Origin: Posidonia oceanica
Taxonomy: Eukaryota; Streptophyta; Magnoliopsida; Alismatales; Posidoniaceae
NCBI GenBank assembly: GCA_037176725.1
Contig: JAZBRS010000077.1
Span: forward strand, 3,472,001-3,536,000
Length of the DNA stretch: 64,000 bases
Direction of reading: 5' to 3'
Each line of letters starts with the position of its first letter. The stretch's first letter is position 1. The notes under the pieces are model-generated. The model had not been told where the DNA came from. It saw nothing but the letters and a program-made list of their open reading frames with translations, and searched no databases. Shown here one piece after another: positions 36,423 to 46,900 of this stretch. Made by a program: the position numbers and the translations under genes.

Positions 36423-36636
36423 GCACTAACAGACCAGACTTATTTAAATAAGAGGTAGAAGCATGCTTTCTAGTGCATAATTAAAGAACAAATACTAAGA
36501 AGGTCGTGGTGCCTCAAAACACTATGAGGAATTTCGCCACGACCTCGAAAAAAATCCGCAAAAGTAAAAGAAAGATTGCAAAGGGAAAGAAAGAAGAAGA
36601 AGAGAACACTCACCTAGCACGGGGGCACTTTTAACC

Positions 36637-36655
36637 GTCCCACTGTGATCGCCAA
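36637..36655 (-). other. Primer-binding site of Element A
   Basis: Just after the 5' LTR the minus strand reads TTGGCGATCACAGTGGGAC. The TGG start complements a tRNA CCA end, and the position, two to three bases after the LTR, is right for the minus-strand primer. I do not assign the tRNA species. Confidence 0.6.
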
Positions 36656-37380
36656 TCAGTGGATATGGGATTTTTTGGTTAGGAGGAGCTTGTTGTGTCT
36701 ATTTAGTGCTTCCTCGTTGCCCCTTTTTTGTATCCAACTCCGTCACTCCACAGGTGACAAAATTGGTGTGATCGTCACTCTCGGTTCACTTTCACCGGCC
36801 CTCGAGACGCCTTGGGGAGATGTGATGTGATTGTGGGTTCAACTACCTTGGGACAACGCCAGCGTTGCCCAAGGGTGCCCGTACTTGATGTGTTCCTTCT
36901 TCTTCTTCTTGTCCTTGCAAAACAGATTTTAAAGATACGGATTAACAAAGTGTAGTATATAATTCAAAACAAATTGAAAATGAACATAAAATGAAAGGAG
37001 GAGTACTTACCCGAGGGGTTTTATCCCCCCGGTTGCAACTAAGTATGACTATGCCTATCTACAACAATATATGAAATGAAATGCTTCACTATACTACGAA
37101 ATTAAGCATATGATGTGAAAAGAAAAGGAAAACTAAAGAAAGCCCCCTTTTGTCTATGCAAGGAATGCAAGTGGGGTCGATGTCGTGCCACTGATGACAG
37201 AGGAATCAAGCTCCCACAAAACTCTTTCTCCACCTCTTTTCTCAAGATTTGAGCTCAAAACACTTTCTACTTGCTCTCACTACTTCTTCTCAAAATTGTG
37301 TTTCTCTCTTGAAAATCACTTCTAAATCCCTCCCAGATCTCTCCAATTTCCGTACTCGATCCTAGTGGGGGTACCCCTGC

Positions 37381-37387
37381 TTTTATA
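37381..37387 (-). promoter_or_regulatory. TATA box of Element A 5' LTR
   Basis: Minus-strand TATAAAA lies inside a CCCCTGC/GCAGGGG inverted repeat, as in the 3' LTR. Transcription would start about 30 bp to the left and run leftward into gag. Confidence 0.6.
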
Positions 37388-37440
37388 GAAGCAGGGGAGG
37401 AATAAAAAGGCCAAGTCAGCAACTTTCCTGATTCAGAAGT

Positions 37441-37498
37441 GTTGGATGCCGACCGTTACAGCGTCCAACGTTGGACGCTGGCACACCCAGCGTCCCAC
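37441..37498. repeat. Twin-hairpin module 14 (5' LTR copy of module 1)
   Basis: Identical in arms and loops to module 1 at 18138-18195, as expected for LTR copies. Confidence 0.9.
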
Positions 37499-37671
37499 GA
37501 CCCTCCGAGGCAAAGATGCCAAGATCAAAGAATATTCCTCAATAAGTGGCTGATTAATGACCATTAAAACCCATTAAGGGCTTGACCGGTCAAAGGACAC
37601 TTAATGGAGGCAAAGCACAAAATTTGATTTCAGCCAAATATGGCAAGTTTGGGGAAACTGAAAACTAGGTT

Positions 37672-37700
37672 GTTGGACGCTCTGATTCACAGCATCCAAC
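37672..37700. repeat. Single hairpin, module 2 minus one 29-bp unit
   Basis: Arms are GTTGGACGC and GCATCCAAC with loop TCTGATTCACA. The other LTR has a complete 58-bp twin module at this place (24290-24347). The missing segment is exactly one arm-loop-arm unit of 29 bp. Confidence 0.92.
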
Positions 37701-37720
37701 ACACTCAAATGGAACTTGTT

Positions 37721-37778
37721 GTTGGACGCTATGACACACAGCATCCAACGTTGGATGCTAGACCAGCCAACGTCCAAC
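37721..37778. repeat. Twin-hairpin module 15 (5' LTR copy of module 3)
   Basis: Arms are GTTGGACGC, GCATCCAAC, GTTGGATGC, ACGTCCAAC. Loops are TATGACACACA and TAGACCAGCCA, both identical to module 3, while several arm bases differ. Confidence 0.92.
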
Positions 37779-37937
37779 ACACTCAAATGGAAACTTGCCA
37801 ATTTTGGCCTCTCGACCACAGGGACAGGTGTCAATAACTTTGATGAGAGTACTTGAGCTGGAAAAAGAGCTTCTAAAGGTGGCCTAATGCAACAGACTAC
37901 ACTACCATGAAGGGAGTGCCAAAATGGGGTATCTACA

Positions 37938-37942
37938 ACCGT
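37938..37942. other. Target site duplication ACCGT, right copy
   Basis: Matches 17350-17354; the satellite monomer continues with TCGTCTGG. Confidence 0.93.
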
Positions 37943-40900
37943 TCGTCTGGAATGAAGTCACGTAAAAGCAAAGCATGTCCTCGTCCGTCCGGTACGAGGA
38001 AGCAAGCGAGCGGGACTCCGTTAGTCTGGTGCGAAGTCGCGTAGAAGGTGGACTTGTCCTCGTCCGTCCGGTACGAGGATGCAAGCGAGCGGGACACCGT
38101 CCATCCGTAGCGAAGCTGCACAAAAGGATAGCTCATCTTCTTCCATTCGGTACGAGGAAGTAAGCGAGCGTGACTCTGTCCATCCAGAGCAAAGTTGAGT
38201 AAAAGGATAGCTCGTCCTTGTCCATCCGTTACGAGGAAGCATGCGAGCGGGACTCCATCCGTCCGGAGCGAAGTCGCGCAAACGGAGGGCTTGTCCTCGT
38301 CCGTCCTGTACGATGAAGCAAGCGAGCGGGACTCCATCCATCCGTAGCGAAGTCGCGTAAAAGGAAGGCTTGTCCTAGTCCGTCCGGTACGAGGAAGCCA
38401 GCGAGCGGGACTCCGTCCTTCTGGAGCAAAGCTATGCAAAAGGATAGCTCGTCCTCGTCCATCGGGTACGAGGAAACAAGCGAGCGGTACTCTGTCCGAC
38501 CGGAGCAAAGTCGTGCAAAACGATTGCTCGTCGTCGTCCATCCGGTACGAGGATGCAAGCGAGAGGGACTCCGTCCGTTTAGAGCAAAGTCGCGCAAAAC
38601 GATAGTTAGTCCTCGTCCGTCCGATACGAGGAAGCAAGCGAGCGGGACTCTGTCCGTCCGGAGTGAAGTCACGCAAAAGGATAGCTCGTCCTTGTCCATT
38701 CGATACAAGGAAGCAAGCGAGCTAGAGTTCGTCCGTCCGAAGCGAAGTCGCGCAAAAGGTGGACTTGCCCTCGTCCGTCCGGTACGAGGATGCAAGTGAG
38801 CGTGACTCCGTCTGTCCGGAGCGAAGCCGCACAAACGGATAACTCGTCCTCATCCGTCCGGTATGACGAAGCAAGTGAGCTTGACTCCCTCCGTCCGTAA
38901 CGTAGTCACGCAAAAGGATAGCTCATCCTTGTCCATCCGGTACGAAGAAGCAAGCGAGCGGGACACCGTCTGTCTAGAGCGAAGTCGCGCAAACGGAGGG
39001 CTTCTCCTCGTCCGTCCAGTACGAGGAAGCAAGCGAGCGGGACTCCGTTCGTCTGGAGCGAAGTCGTGCAAAAGGAGGGCTTGCCCATGACCGTCAGGTA
39101 TGAGGAAGCAAGTGAGTGGCACTCCATCCGTCCAGAGTGAAGCCGTGCAAAAGGAAGCTCGTCCTCGTTTGTCTGGTACGAGGAAGCAAGCGAGCGGAAC
39201 ACCGTCCGTTCGAAGCGAAGTCGTGCAAGAGGATAGCTTGTTCTCGTCCTTCCATTACTTGGAAGCAAGCGACCGGGACATCGTCCGTTCGAAATGATGT
39301 CGCACAAAAGGCTAGCTCGTCCTCGTCCATTCGGTACGAGGCAGCAAGCGAGCGGGACTCTGCCCGTCCGTAGCGAAGCCACGCAAAAGATAGCTCGTCC
39401 TCGTCCGTTCGGTACGAGGAAGCAAGCGAGCGGGACTTCGACCGTCCGGAGCGAAGTTGCGCGAATGGAGGGTTTGTCCTCGTCCATTCGGTATGAGGAA
39501 GCATGTGAGCGGGACTCCGTTCACCCGGAGTGAAGTTGCGCAAAAGGAGGACTTGTCCTCGTCTGTTCGGTACAAGGAAGCAATTGAGCGGGACTCCGTC
39601 CACCCAGAGCAAAGCCGCACAAAAGGATAGCTCGTCCTCATCCGTCTGGTACGAGGAAGCAAGCAAGCGTGACTGCGTCCGTCCGGAGTGAAGTCGCGTA
39701 AAAGGATAGCTCGTTCTCGTCCATCCGATACGAGGAAGCAAGCGAGTGGGACTTCGTCCGTCTGGAGCGAAGTCGTGCAAAAGGTGGGCTTGTCCTCGTT
39801 CGTTTGGTACGAGGAAGCAAGCGAGCAGGACTCCGTCTGTCCGGAGAGAAGTCGCGCAAAAAAGAAGGCTTGTCCTTGACCGTCCCGTACGAGGATGTAA
39901 GGGAGCGGCACTCCGTCCGTCCAGAGTGAAGTTGCGCAAAAGGATAGCTCGTTCTCGTTCGTCAGGTAGGAGGAAGCAAGCGAGCGGGACACCATCCATC
40001 CGGAGCGAAGTCGCGCAAGAGGATAGCTCGTCCTTGTCCATCCGGTACTAGGAAGCAAGCGAGCGGGACTCCGTCCGTCCGGAGCGAAGTCGCGTAAAAG
40101 GGTAGCTTGTCTTGGTCCGTCCAGAACGAGGAAGCAAGGGAGCGGGACACCGTTTGTCCAGAGTGAAGTCGTGCAAAAGGATAGCTTGTCCTCGTCTGTC
40201 TGGTACGAGGAAGCAAGCGAGCGAGACTCCGTCTGTCCGGAGTGAAGTTGCGCAATAGGATAGCTTGTCCTCGTCCGTCCGGTACGAGGAAGCAAGTGAG
40301 CGGGATTCCGTCCGTCTGGAGCGAAGTCGTGCAAAATGAGGGCTTGTCCTCGTCCGTTTGGTACGAGGAAAGAAGCGAGCGGGACTCCATCTGTCTGGAG
40401 AGAAGTCGCGCAAAAAAGATGGCTTGTCCTTGACCGTCCCGAACGAGGATGCAAGCGAGCGGCACTCTGTCCGTCCAGAGTGAAGCCGCGCAAAAGGATA
40501 GCTCGTTCTCGTTCGTTAGGTACGATGAAGCAAGCGAGTAGGACATGGTCCGTCCAATGCGTAGTCGGCAAGAGGATAGCTCGTCCTCGTCCATCTGGTA
40601 CTTGGAAGCAAGTGAGCGGGACTCCATCTATCCGGAGCAAAGTCACGCAAAAGGGGAGCTTGTCTTCATCCATCTGGAACGAGGAAGGAAGGGAGCGGGA
40701 CACTGTCTGTCCTTAGCGAAGTCGTGCAAAAGGATAGCTTGATCTCATTTGTCCGGTACAAGGAAGCAAGCGAGCGGAACTTCGTCTGTCCAGAGTGAAG
40801 TCACGCAAAAGGATAGCTTGTCCTCGTCCGTCCGGTATGAGGAAGCAAGCGTGCAGGACTCCGTCCGTCCAGAGCGAAGTCACGCATAAGGATAGCTTCT

Positions 40901-43900
40901 CCTCTTCCATCCGGTACATGGAAGCAAGCGAGCGGGACTCCGTTTGTCTAGAGCGAAGTCGCGTGAAAGGAGGGCTTGTCCTCGTCCATCCGGTACGAGG
41001 AAGCAAGCGAGCGGGATGCCGTCCATCCGGAGCGAAGTCGCGCAAAAGGATAGCTCGTCCTCGTCCGTCCGGTACGAGGAAGCAGGCAAGCTGGTCTCTG
41101 TCTGTGCGGAGCGAGGTCACGCAAAAGGGAAGCTTGTCCTCGTCTATCAAGTATGAGGAAGCAAGTGGACGGAACATCGTTCGTCCGTAGTGAAGTCGCA
41201 TAAAAGGAAAATTTGTCCTCGTCTGTCCGGTACGAGGAAGCAAGCGAGCGGGACTCCGACCTTCCGTAGCGAATCCGCGCAATAGGATAGCACGTCCTCG
41301 TCCATCCGGTATATGGAAGCAAGCGAGCTGGACACCGACCGTACCGAGCGAAGTCGTGCAAAAGGATATCTTGTCCTCGTCCATCTGGTACGAGGAAGCA
41401 AGCGAGCGGGACTTCGTCCCTCTGGAGTGAAGTCGCGCAAAAGGGTAGCTCGTCCTCATCCGTCTGGTACGAGGAAGCAAGCGAGTGGGACTCCGTCCGC
41501 CTGGAGCAAAGTCGTGAAAAAGGATTGCTCATCCACGTCCATCTAGTACGAGGAAGCAAGCGAGCGGGACTCCGTCCGTCTAGAGCGAAGTCGCGCAAAA
41601 GGATAGCTTGTGCTCGTCCATCCGGTAAAAGGAAGCAAGCGATCGGGACTTCGTCCCTCAGGAGCGAAGGCGCGCAAAAGGAGGATTTGTCCTCCTTCGT
41701 TCGGTACGATGAAGCAAGAGAGCGGGACTCCGTCCGTCCAGAGCGAAGTCGTGCAAAAGGAGGACTTTTCTCCGTCCATCCGGTACGATGATGCAAGCGA
41801 GCGGGACTCTGTTCGTCCTGAGCGAAGCCGCACAAAAGGATAGCTCGTCCTCTTCCATCCGATACGAGGAAGCAAGCGAGCGTGACTCCGTCTGTCTGAA
41901 GCGAAGTTGCTCAAAAGGATAGCTCGTCCTTGTCCATCCAGTACCAGGAAGCATGCTAGCGAGACTCTTCCGTCCAAAGTGAAGTCATGTAAAAGGAGGG
42001 CTTGTCCTCGTCCATCCGGTACGAGAAAGCAAGCGAGTGGGACTCCGTCCGTCCAGAGCGAAGTTGCGTAAAAGGAAGGCTCGTCCTCGTCCGTCCGGCA
42101 CGAGGAAGCAAGCGAGTGGCACTCATCCGTCCAGAGTGATGCAGTGCGAAAGGATAGCTCATCCTCGTCCGTCTGGTACGAGGAAGCAAGCGAGCGGGAC
42201 ACCGTCCATCCAGAGTGAAGTCGTGCAAGTGGATAGCTCGTCCTCGTCCATCCGGTACTAGGAAGCAAGCGAGCGGGACTCCGTCCATCTGGAGCGAAGT
42301 CACACAAAAGGATAGCTCATCCTCGTCCGTTCGGTACAAGGAAGCAAGCGAGCGGGACTCTGTTCGTCCGGAGTGAAGCCGTACAAAAGGATAGCTCGTC
42401 CTCGTCCGTTCGGTACGAGGATGCAAGCGAGCGGGACTCCGACCGTCCGGAGTGAAGTCGCGCAAAAGGAGGGTTTGTCCTCGTCTGTTCGGTACGAGGA
42501 AGCAAGTGAGCGGGACTCCGTCCGTCCGTAGCGAAGTCGCACAAAAGGAGGACTTGTCCTCGACCGTCCGGTACAAGGAATGAAGCGAGTGGGACTCCAT
42601 CCTCTTGGAGCGAAGCCACACAAAAGGTTAGCTCATCCTCATCTGTCCGGTACGAGGAAGCAGGCGAGCATGACTCTGTCCGTCCGTAGCGAAGTCACGC
42701 AAAAGGATAGCTCGTCCTTGTCCATTCGGTACGAGGAATCAAGCGAGCAGGACTCCGTCTGTCCCGAACGAAGTCGCACAAAAGGAGGGCTTGTCCTCGT
42801 CTGTCCGGTACGAGGACGGAAGCGTGTGGGACTCCGTTCGTCCGTAGTGAAGTTGTGCAAAAGGAGGGCTTGTCCATGTCCGTCCGGTACAAGGAAGCAA
42901 GCGAGCGGCACTCCGTCCATCCAGATTGAAGCCATGCAAAAGGATAGCTCGTCCTCGTTTGTCTGGTACGAGGAAGCAAGTGAGCGAGACACCGTACGTT
43001 GGGTGCGAAGTCGCGCAAGGGGATAGCTCGTCGTTGTCCATCCGGTACTAAGAAGCAAGTGAGCTGGACTCCATCCGTCTAGAGCGAAATCGCGCAAAAG
43101 GGTAGCTTTTCTTCGTCCGTCCGATACGAGGAAGCAAGGAAACGGGACACCGTCCGTCCAGAGCGAAGACGCGCAAAAGGATAGCTTGTCCTTGTCTGTC
43201 CGGTACGAGGAAGCAAGCAAGTGGGACTCCGTCCGTCCGGAGCGAAGTCATGCAAAAGGATAGCTTGTCCTCGTTCGTGTGGTACGAGGAAGCAAGCAAG
43301 CTGGACTCCGTCCAACGAAGCAAAGTCGCGCAAAAGGATTGTTTGTCCTGGTCCGTCCGGTACGAGGAAGCAAGCGAGCAGGTCTCCGTCTGTCTGGAGC
43401 GAAGTCACGCAAAAGGAGCACTTGTCCTCGTCCATCCGATACGAGGAAGCAAGCGAGCAGGACTCCGTCCGTCTAGAGCGAAGTCGCGTAAACGGATAGC
43501 TCGTCCTCGTCCGTCCAGTATGAGGCAGCAAGCGAGTGGGACTCGGTTCGTCCGGAGCGAAGTCATGCAATAGGATAGCTCGTCGTTGTCCATCCGGTAC
43601 GAGGAAGCAAGCGAGCTAGTGTATGTCCGTGCGGAGCGAAGTCACGCAAACGAGTAGCTTGTCCTCATCTGTCCAATATGAGGAAGCAAGCGAGTGAGAT
43701 ACCGTCCGTCCGGTGTGAAGTCGCGTAAAAGGAAAGCTTGTCCTCGTCCATCTGGTACGAGGAAGCAAGCGAGTGGGACTCCGTCTGTCTGTTGTGAAGC
43801 CGCGTAAAAGGATAGCACATCCTCGTCCGTATGGTTTGAGGAAGCATGCAAGCTAGACTCCGACCGTCCCGAGCGAAGTAGTGGAAAAGGATATCTCGTC

Positions 43901-46900
43901 CTCGTCCATCCTATACGAGGAAGCAAGCGAGCGGGACTCCATCCGTCCGGAGCGAAGTCGTACAAAAGGGCAGCTCGTCCTCATCAGTTCGGTACGAGGA
44001 AGTAAGTGAGCAAGACTCCGTCCGTCTAGAGCAAAGTCTCGCAAAAGGATTGCTCATCCTCGTCCATCCAGTACGAGGAAGCAAGCGAGTGGGACTCCGT
44101 CCGTCTAGAGCAAAGTCACACAAAAGGATAGCCTGTCCTCGTCCGTCCGGTAAGAAGAAGCAAGTGAGCGGGACTCCGTCCGTCCGAAGCGAAGTCGCGC
44201 ATAAGGTGGGCTTGTCCTCGTCCGTCCGATACGAGGAAGCAAGTGAGCGGGACTCCATTCATCCAGAGCGAAGTCACGCATAATGAGGGCTTGTCCTCGT
44301 CTGTCTGGTACGAGGAAGCAAGCGAGCGGGACTCCGTCCGTCCTGAGCGAAGTCGTGCAAAAGGAGGTTTGTCCTCATTTGTTCGGTACGAGAAAGCAAG
44401 CGAGCGGGACTCCGTCCGTCCGTAGGGAAGCTGCATAAAAGGGTTGCTCGTCCTCGTCCGTCCGATACAAGGAAGCAAGCTAGCGGGACTCCGTCCGTCT
44501 AGAGCGAAGATGAGCAAGAGGAGGGCTAGTCCTTTTCCGTCCGGTACAAGGAAGCAAGCAAGCAGGACTCCGTCCGTCCGGAGCGAAGTCACTCAAAATG
44601 ATAGCTCATACTCATCTGTCCGATTCGAGGAAGCAAGCAAGCTGGACTCCGTCTGTTCAGAGCGAAGTCGCGTAAAGGAGGGCTTGTCCTCGTCCGTTCA
44701 GTACGAGGAAGCAAGTGAGCGGGACTCCGTCCGTCCGGAGTGAAGTCGCACAAGAGGAGGGCTTGTCCTCATCTGTCCGGTACAAGGAAGGAAGCGAGTG
44801 GGTCTCCGTCTGTCCAGAGTGAAGCCACGCAATTGGATAGCTCGTCCTCGTCCGTCCGGTTCAAGGAAGCAAGCGAGCTGGACTCCGTCCGTCCGAAGCA
44901 AAGTCGCGCAAAAGGATATCTCGTCGTCGTCCATACGGTATGAGGAAGCTAGCGAGCGGGACTCCGTCGTTTCGGAGAAAAGCCCCGCAGAAGGAGGGCT
45001 AGTCCTCGTCTGTCCTGTACGAGGAAGCAAGCGAGCGGGACTCTGTCCATCTGTAGCGAAGTCGTGCAATAGGAGGGCTTGTCCTTGTCTGTCCGGTAAT
45101 AGGAAGCAAGCGAGTGGCACTCCGTCCATTCGGAGCGAGGCCGCGCAAAAGGATAGCTCGTCCTCGTTCGTCCGGTACGAAGAAGGAAGTTAGCGGGACT
45201 CCGTCCGTCCGTAGCGAAGTAGCGCAAAAGGATAGCTCGTCCTTGTCCATCCATTACTAGGAAGAAAGTGAGCGGGTCTCCATCCGTCTGGAGCGAAGTC
45301 GCGCTAAGGGGTAGCTTGTCCTCGTCCGTCCATTACGAGGAAGGTAGGGAGCAAGACAACGTCCGTCCGGAGCGAAGTCGAGCAAAAGGATAGCTTGTCC
45401 TCATTCGTCTGGTACGAGGAAGCTTGTGAGCAGGACTCCGCCAGTCCGGAGCGAAGTCACGCAAAAGGATAGCTCATCCTCGTCTGTCCGGTATGAGGAA
45501 GCTTGCGAGCTGGACTCCGTCTGTCTGGAGCGAAGTCACGGAAAAGGATATCTCGACCTCGTCCATCCGGTACGAGGTAGCAAGAGAGCGGGACTCCGTC
45601 TGTCCGGAGCAAAGTCGCAGAAATGGGTAGCTCGTCCTCGTCCATCCAGAACGAGGAAGCAAGCGAGCGGGACTCTGTCTGTCCGGAATGAAGTCGCCCA
45701 AAAGGGTAGCAAGTCCTCGTCCATCCGGTACGAGGAAGGTAGCGAGCGGGACTTCGTCCGTTCGTAGCAAATCGCGTAAAGGGATAACATGTCCTCGTCC
45801 GTCTAGTAAGAGGAAGCAAGCAAGCGAGACTCCGTCCGTCTAAAGCGAAGTCGCGTTAAAGGAGGGCTTGTCCTCGTCCGTCTGGTACGAGGAAGCAAGC
45901 GAGCAGGACGCCGTCCGTCCAGAGCGAAGTTGTGCAAAAGGTGGCTTGTCCTTGTCCATCCGGTACGTGGAAACAAGCGAGTGGGACTCCGTCCGTCCGT
46001 AGCGAAGCTGTGCAAAAGGATAGCTCATCCTCGTCCGTTCGATACGAGGAAGTAAGCGAGCGGGACTCCGTCCGTCCGGAGCGAAGTCATGCAAAAGGAT
46101 AGCTCGACCTCGTCCATTCGGTACGAGGAAGCAAACGAGCGGGACTCCATCCGTCCGGAGCGAAGTTGCGCAAAAAGGTTGCTTGTCCTTGTCCGTCCGG
46201 TAAGAGGAAGCAAGCGAGCGGGACTTCGTCTGTTCGGGGCGAATCCGCGCAAAAGGATAGCTCATCCTCGTCCGTCCAGTACAAGGAAGCAAGCAAGTTG
46301 GACTGCGTCCGTCCAGAGCGAAGTCATGCAAAAGGATATCTCGCCCTCGTCCATCCGGTACGAGGAAGCAAGTGAGCGGGACTCCGTCCGTTTGTAGCGA
46401 AGTCGCGAAAAAGGGTAGCTCGTCCTTATCCGTCCGGTATGAGGAAGCAAGCAAGCAAGACTCCGTCCATCCGTAGCGAAGTCGCGCAAAAGGATAGCTT
46501 GTCCTCTTCCATCCGGTACGAGGAAGCAAGCGAGCAGGAGTCCGTCCTTCTAGAGAGAAGTCGCGCAAAAGGATAGCTTGTCCTCGTCCATCCGGTAAGA
46601 GGATGCAAGCGAGTGGGACTCCGTCTGTCCGAAGCGAAGTCGCGCAAAAGGAGGACTTGTCCTCGTACATCCGGTACGAGGAAGCAAGCATGCGGGACTC
46701 CGTCCGTCCGATGCAAAGTCGCCCAAAATGAGGGCTTGTCCTCGTCCGTTCGGTACGAGGAAGCTATCGAGCAGGACTCCGTCCGTCTAAAGCAAAGTTG
46801 TGCAAAAAGAGGCTAGTCCACATCCATCCGTTACGGGGAAGCAAGCGAGTGTGACTCCGTCCGTCCGTAGTGAAGCCACGCAAAAGGATAGCTCGTCCTC

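Larger units (their letters stand above)
34646..36636 (-). other. 5' leader of Element A
   Basis: About 2 kb lie between the primer-binding site and gag. It is AT-rich and shows no conserved coding region. It carries five twin-hairpin modules (34683, 34903, 35351, 36122, 36365). Low-complexity A/T runs occur near 35085-35115 and 36200-36320. A long leader between LTR and gag is usual for Tat/Ogre elements and may carry packaging signals. Confidence 0.65.
17355..37937 (-). mobile_element. Element A: pol-less Tat/Ogre-like LTR retrotransposon
   Basis: Minus-strand LTR retrotransposon of 20,583 bp, about 14.66 kb without its nested insertion. In element order it holds a 5' LTR (37937 to 36658), primer-binding site, 2-kb leader, gag pseudogene (34645 to 33074), a 2.4-kb stretch with no protease, reverse transcriptase, RNase H or integrase, an antisense PMD gene remnant (30638 to 27531), three minisatellites, a polypurine tract and a 3' LTR (24584 to 17355). 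LTR ends are TGTAGATACC and ATATCCACA. The target duplication is 5 bp. The Gag type, the antisense extra gene before the 3' LTR and the tandem repeats in the 3' UTR are known traits of the Tat lineage. Lack of pol makes it non-autonomous. The two LTRs differ by about 20 substitutions and one 29-bp deletion, so insertion was fairly recent. Confidence 0.92.
36658..37937 (-). mobile_element. 5' LTR of Element A
   Basis: 1,280 bp, starting on the minus strand with TGTAGATACCCC at 37937. It is the uninterrupted counterpart of the split 3' LTR. It keeps a single AACTG (37656-37660) where the other copy took the 5.9-kb solo LTR. It contains two full twin-hairpin modules and one single hairpin, and a TATA box at 37381-37387. 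The last base of the LTR differs (T to A at 36658). Confidence 0.93.

Noticed and set aside
17355..37660. 1-kb direct repeats (17355-18356 and 36658-37660) as a segmental duplication
   Set aside because: They are the LTRs of one element: TG/CA-type ends, primer-binding site, polypurine tract and ACCGT duplication all fit.
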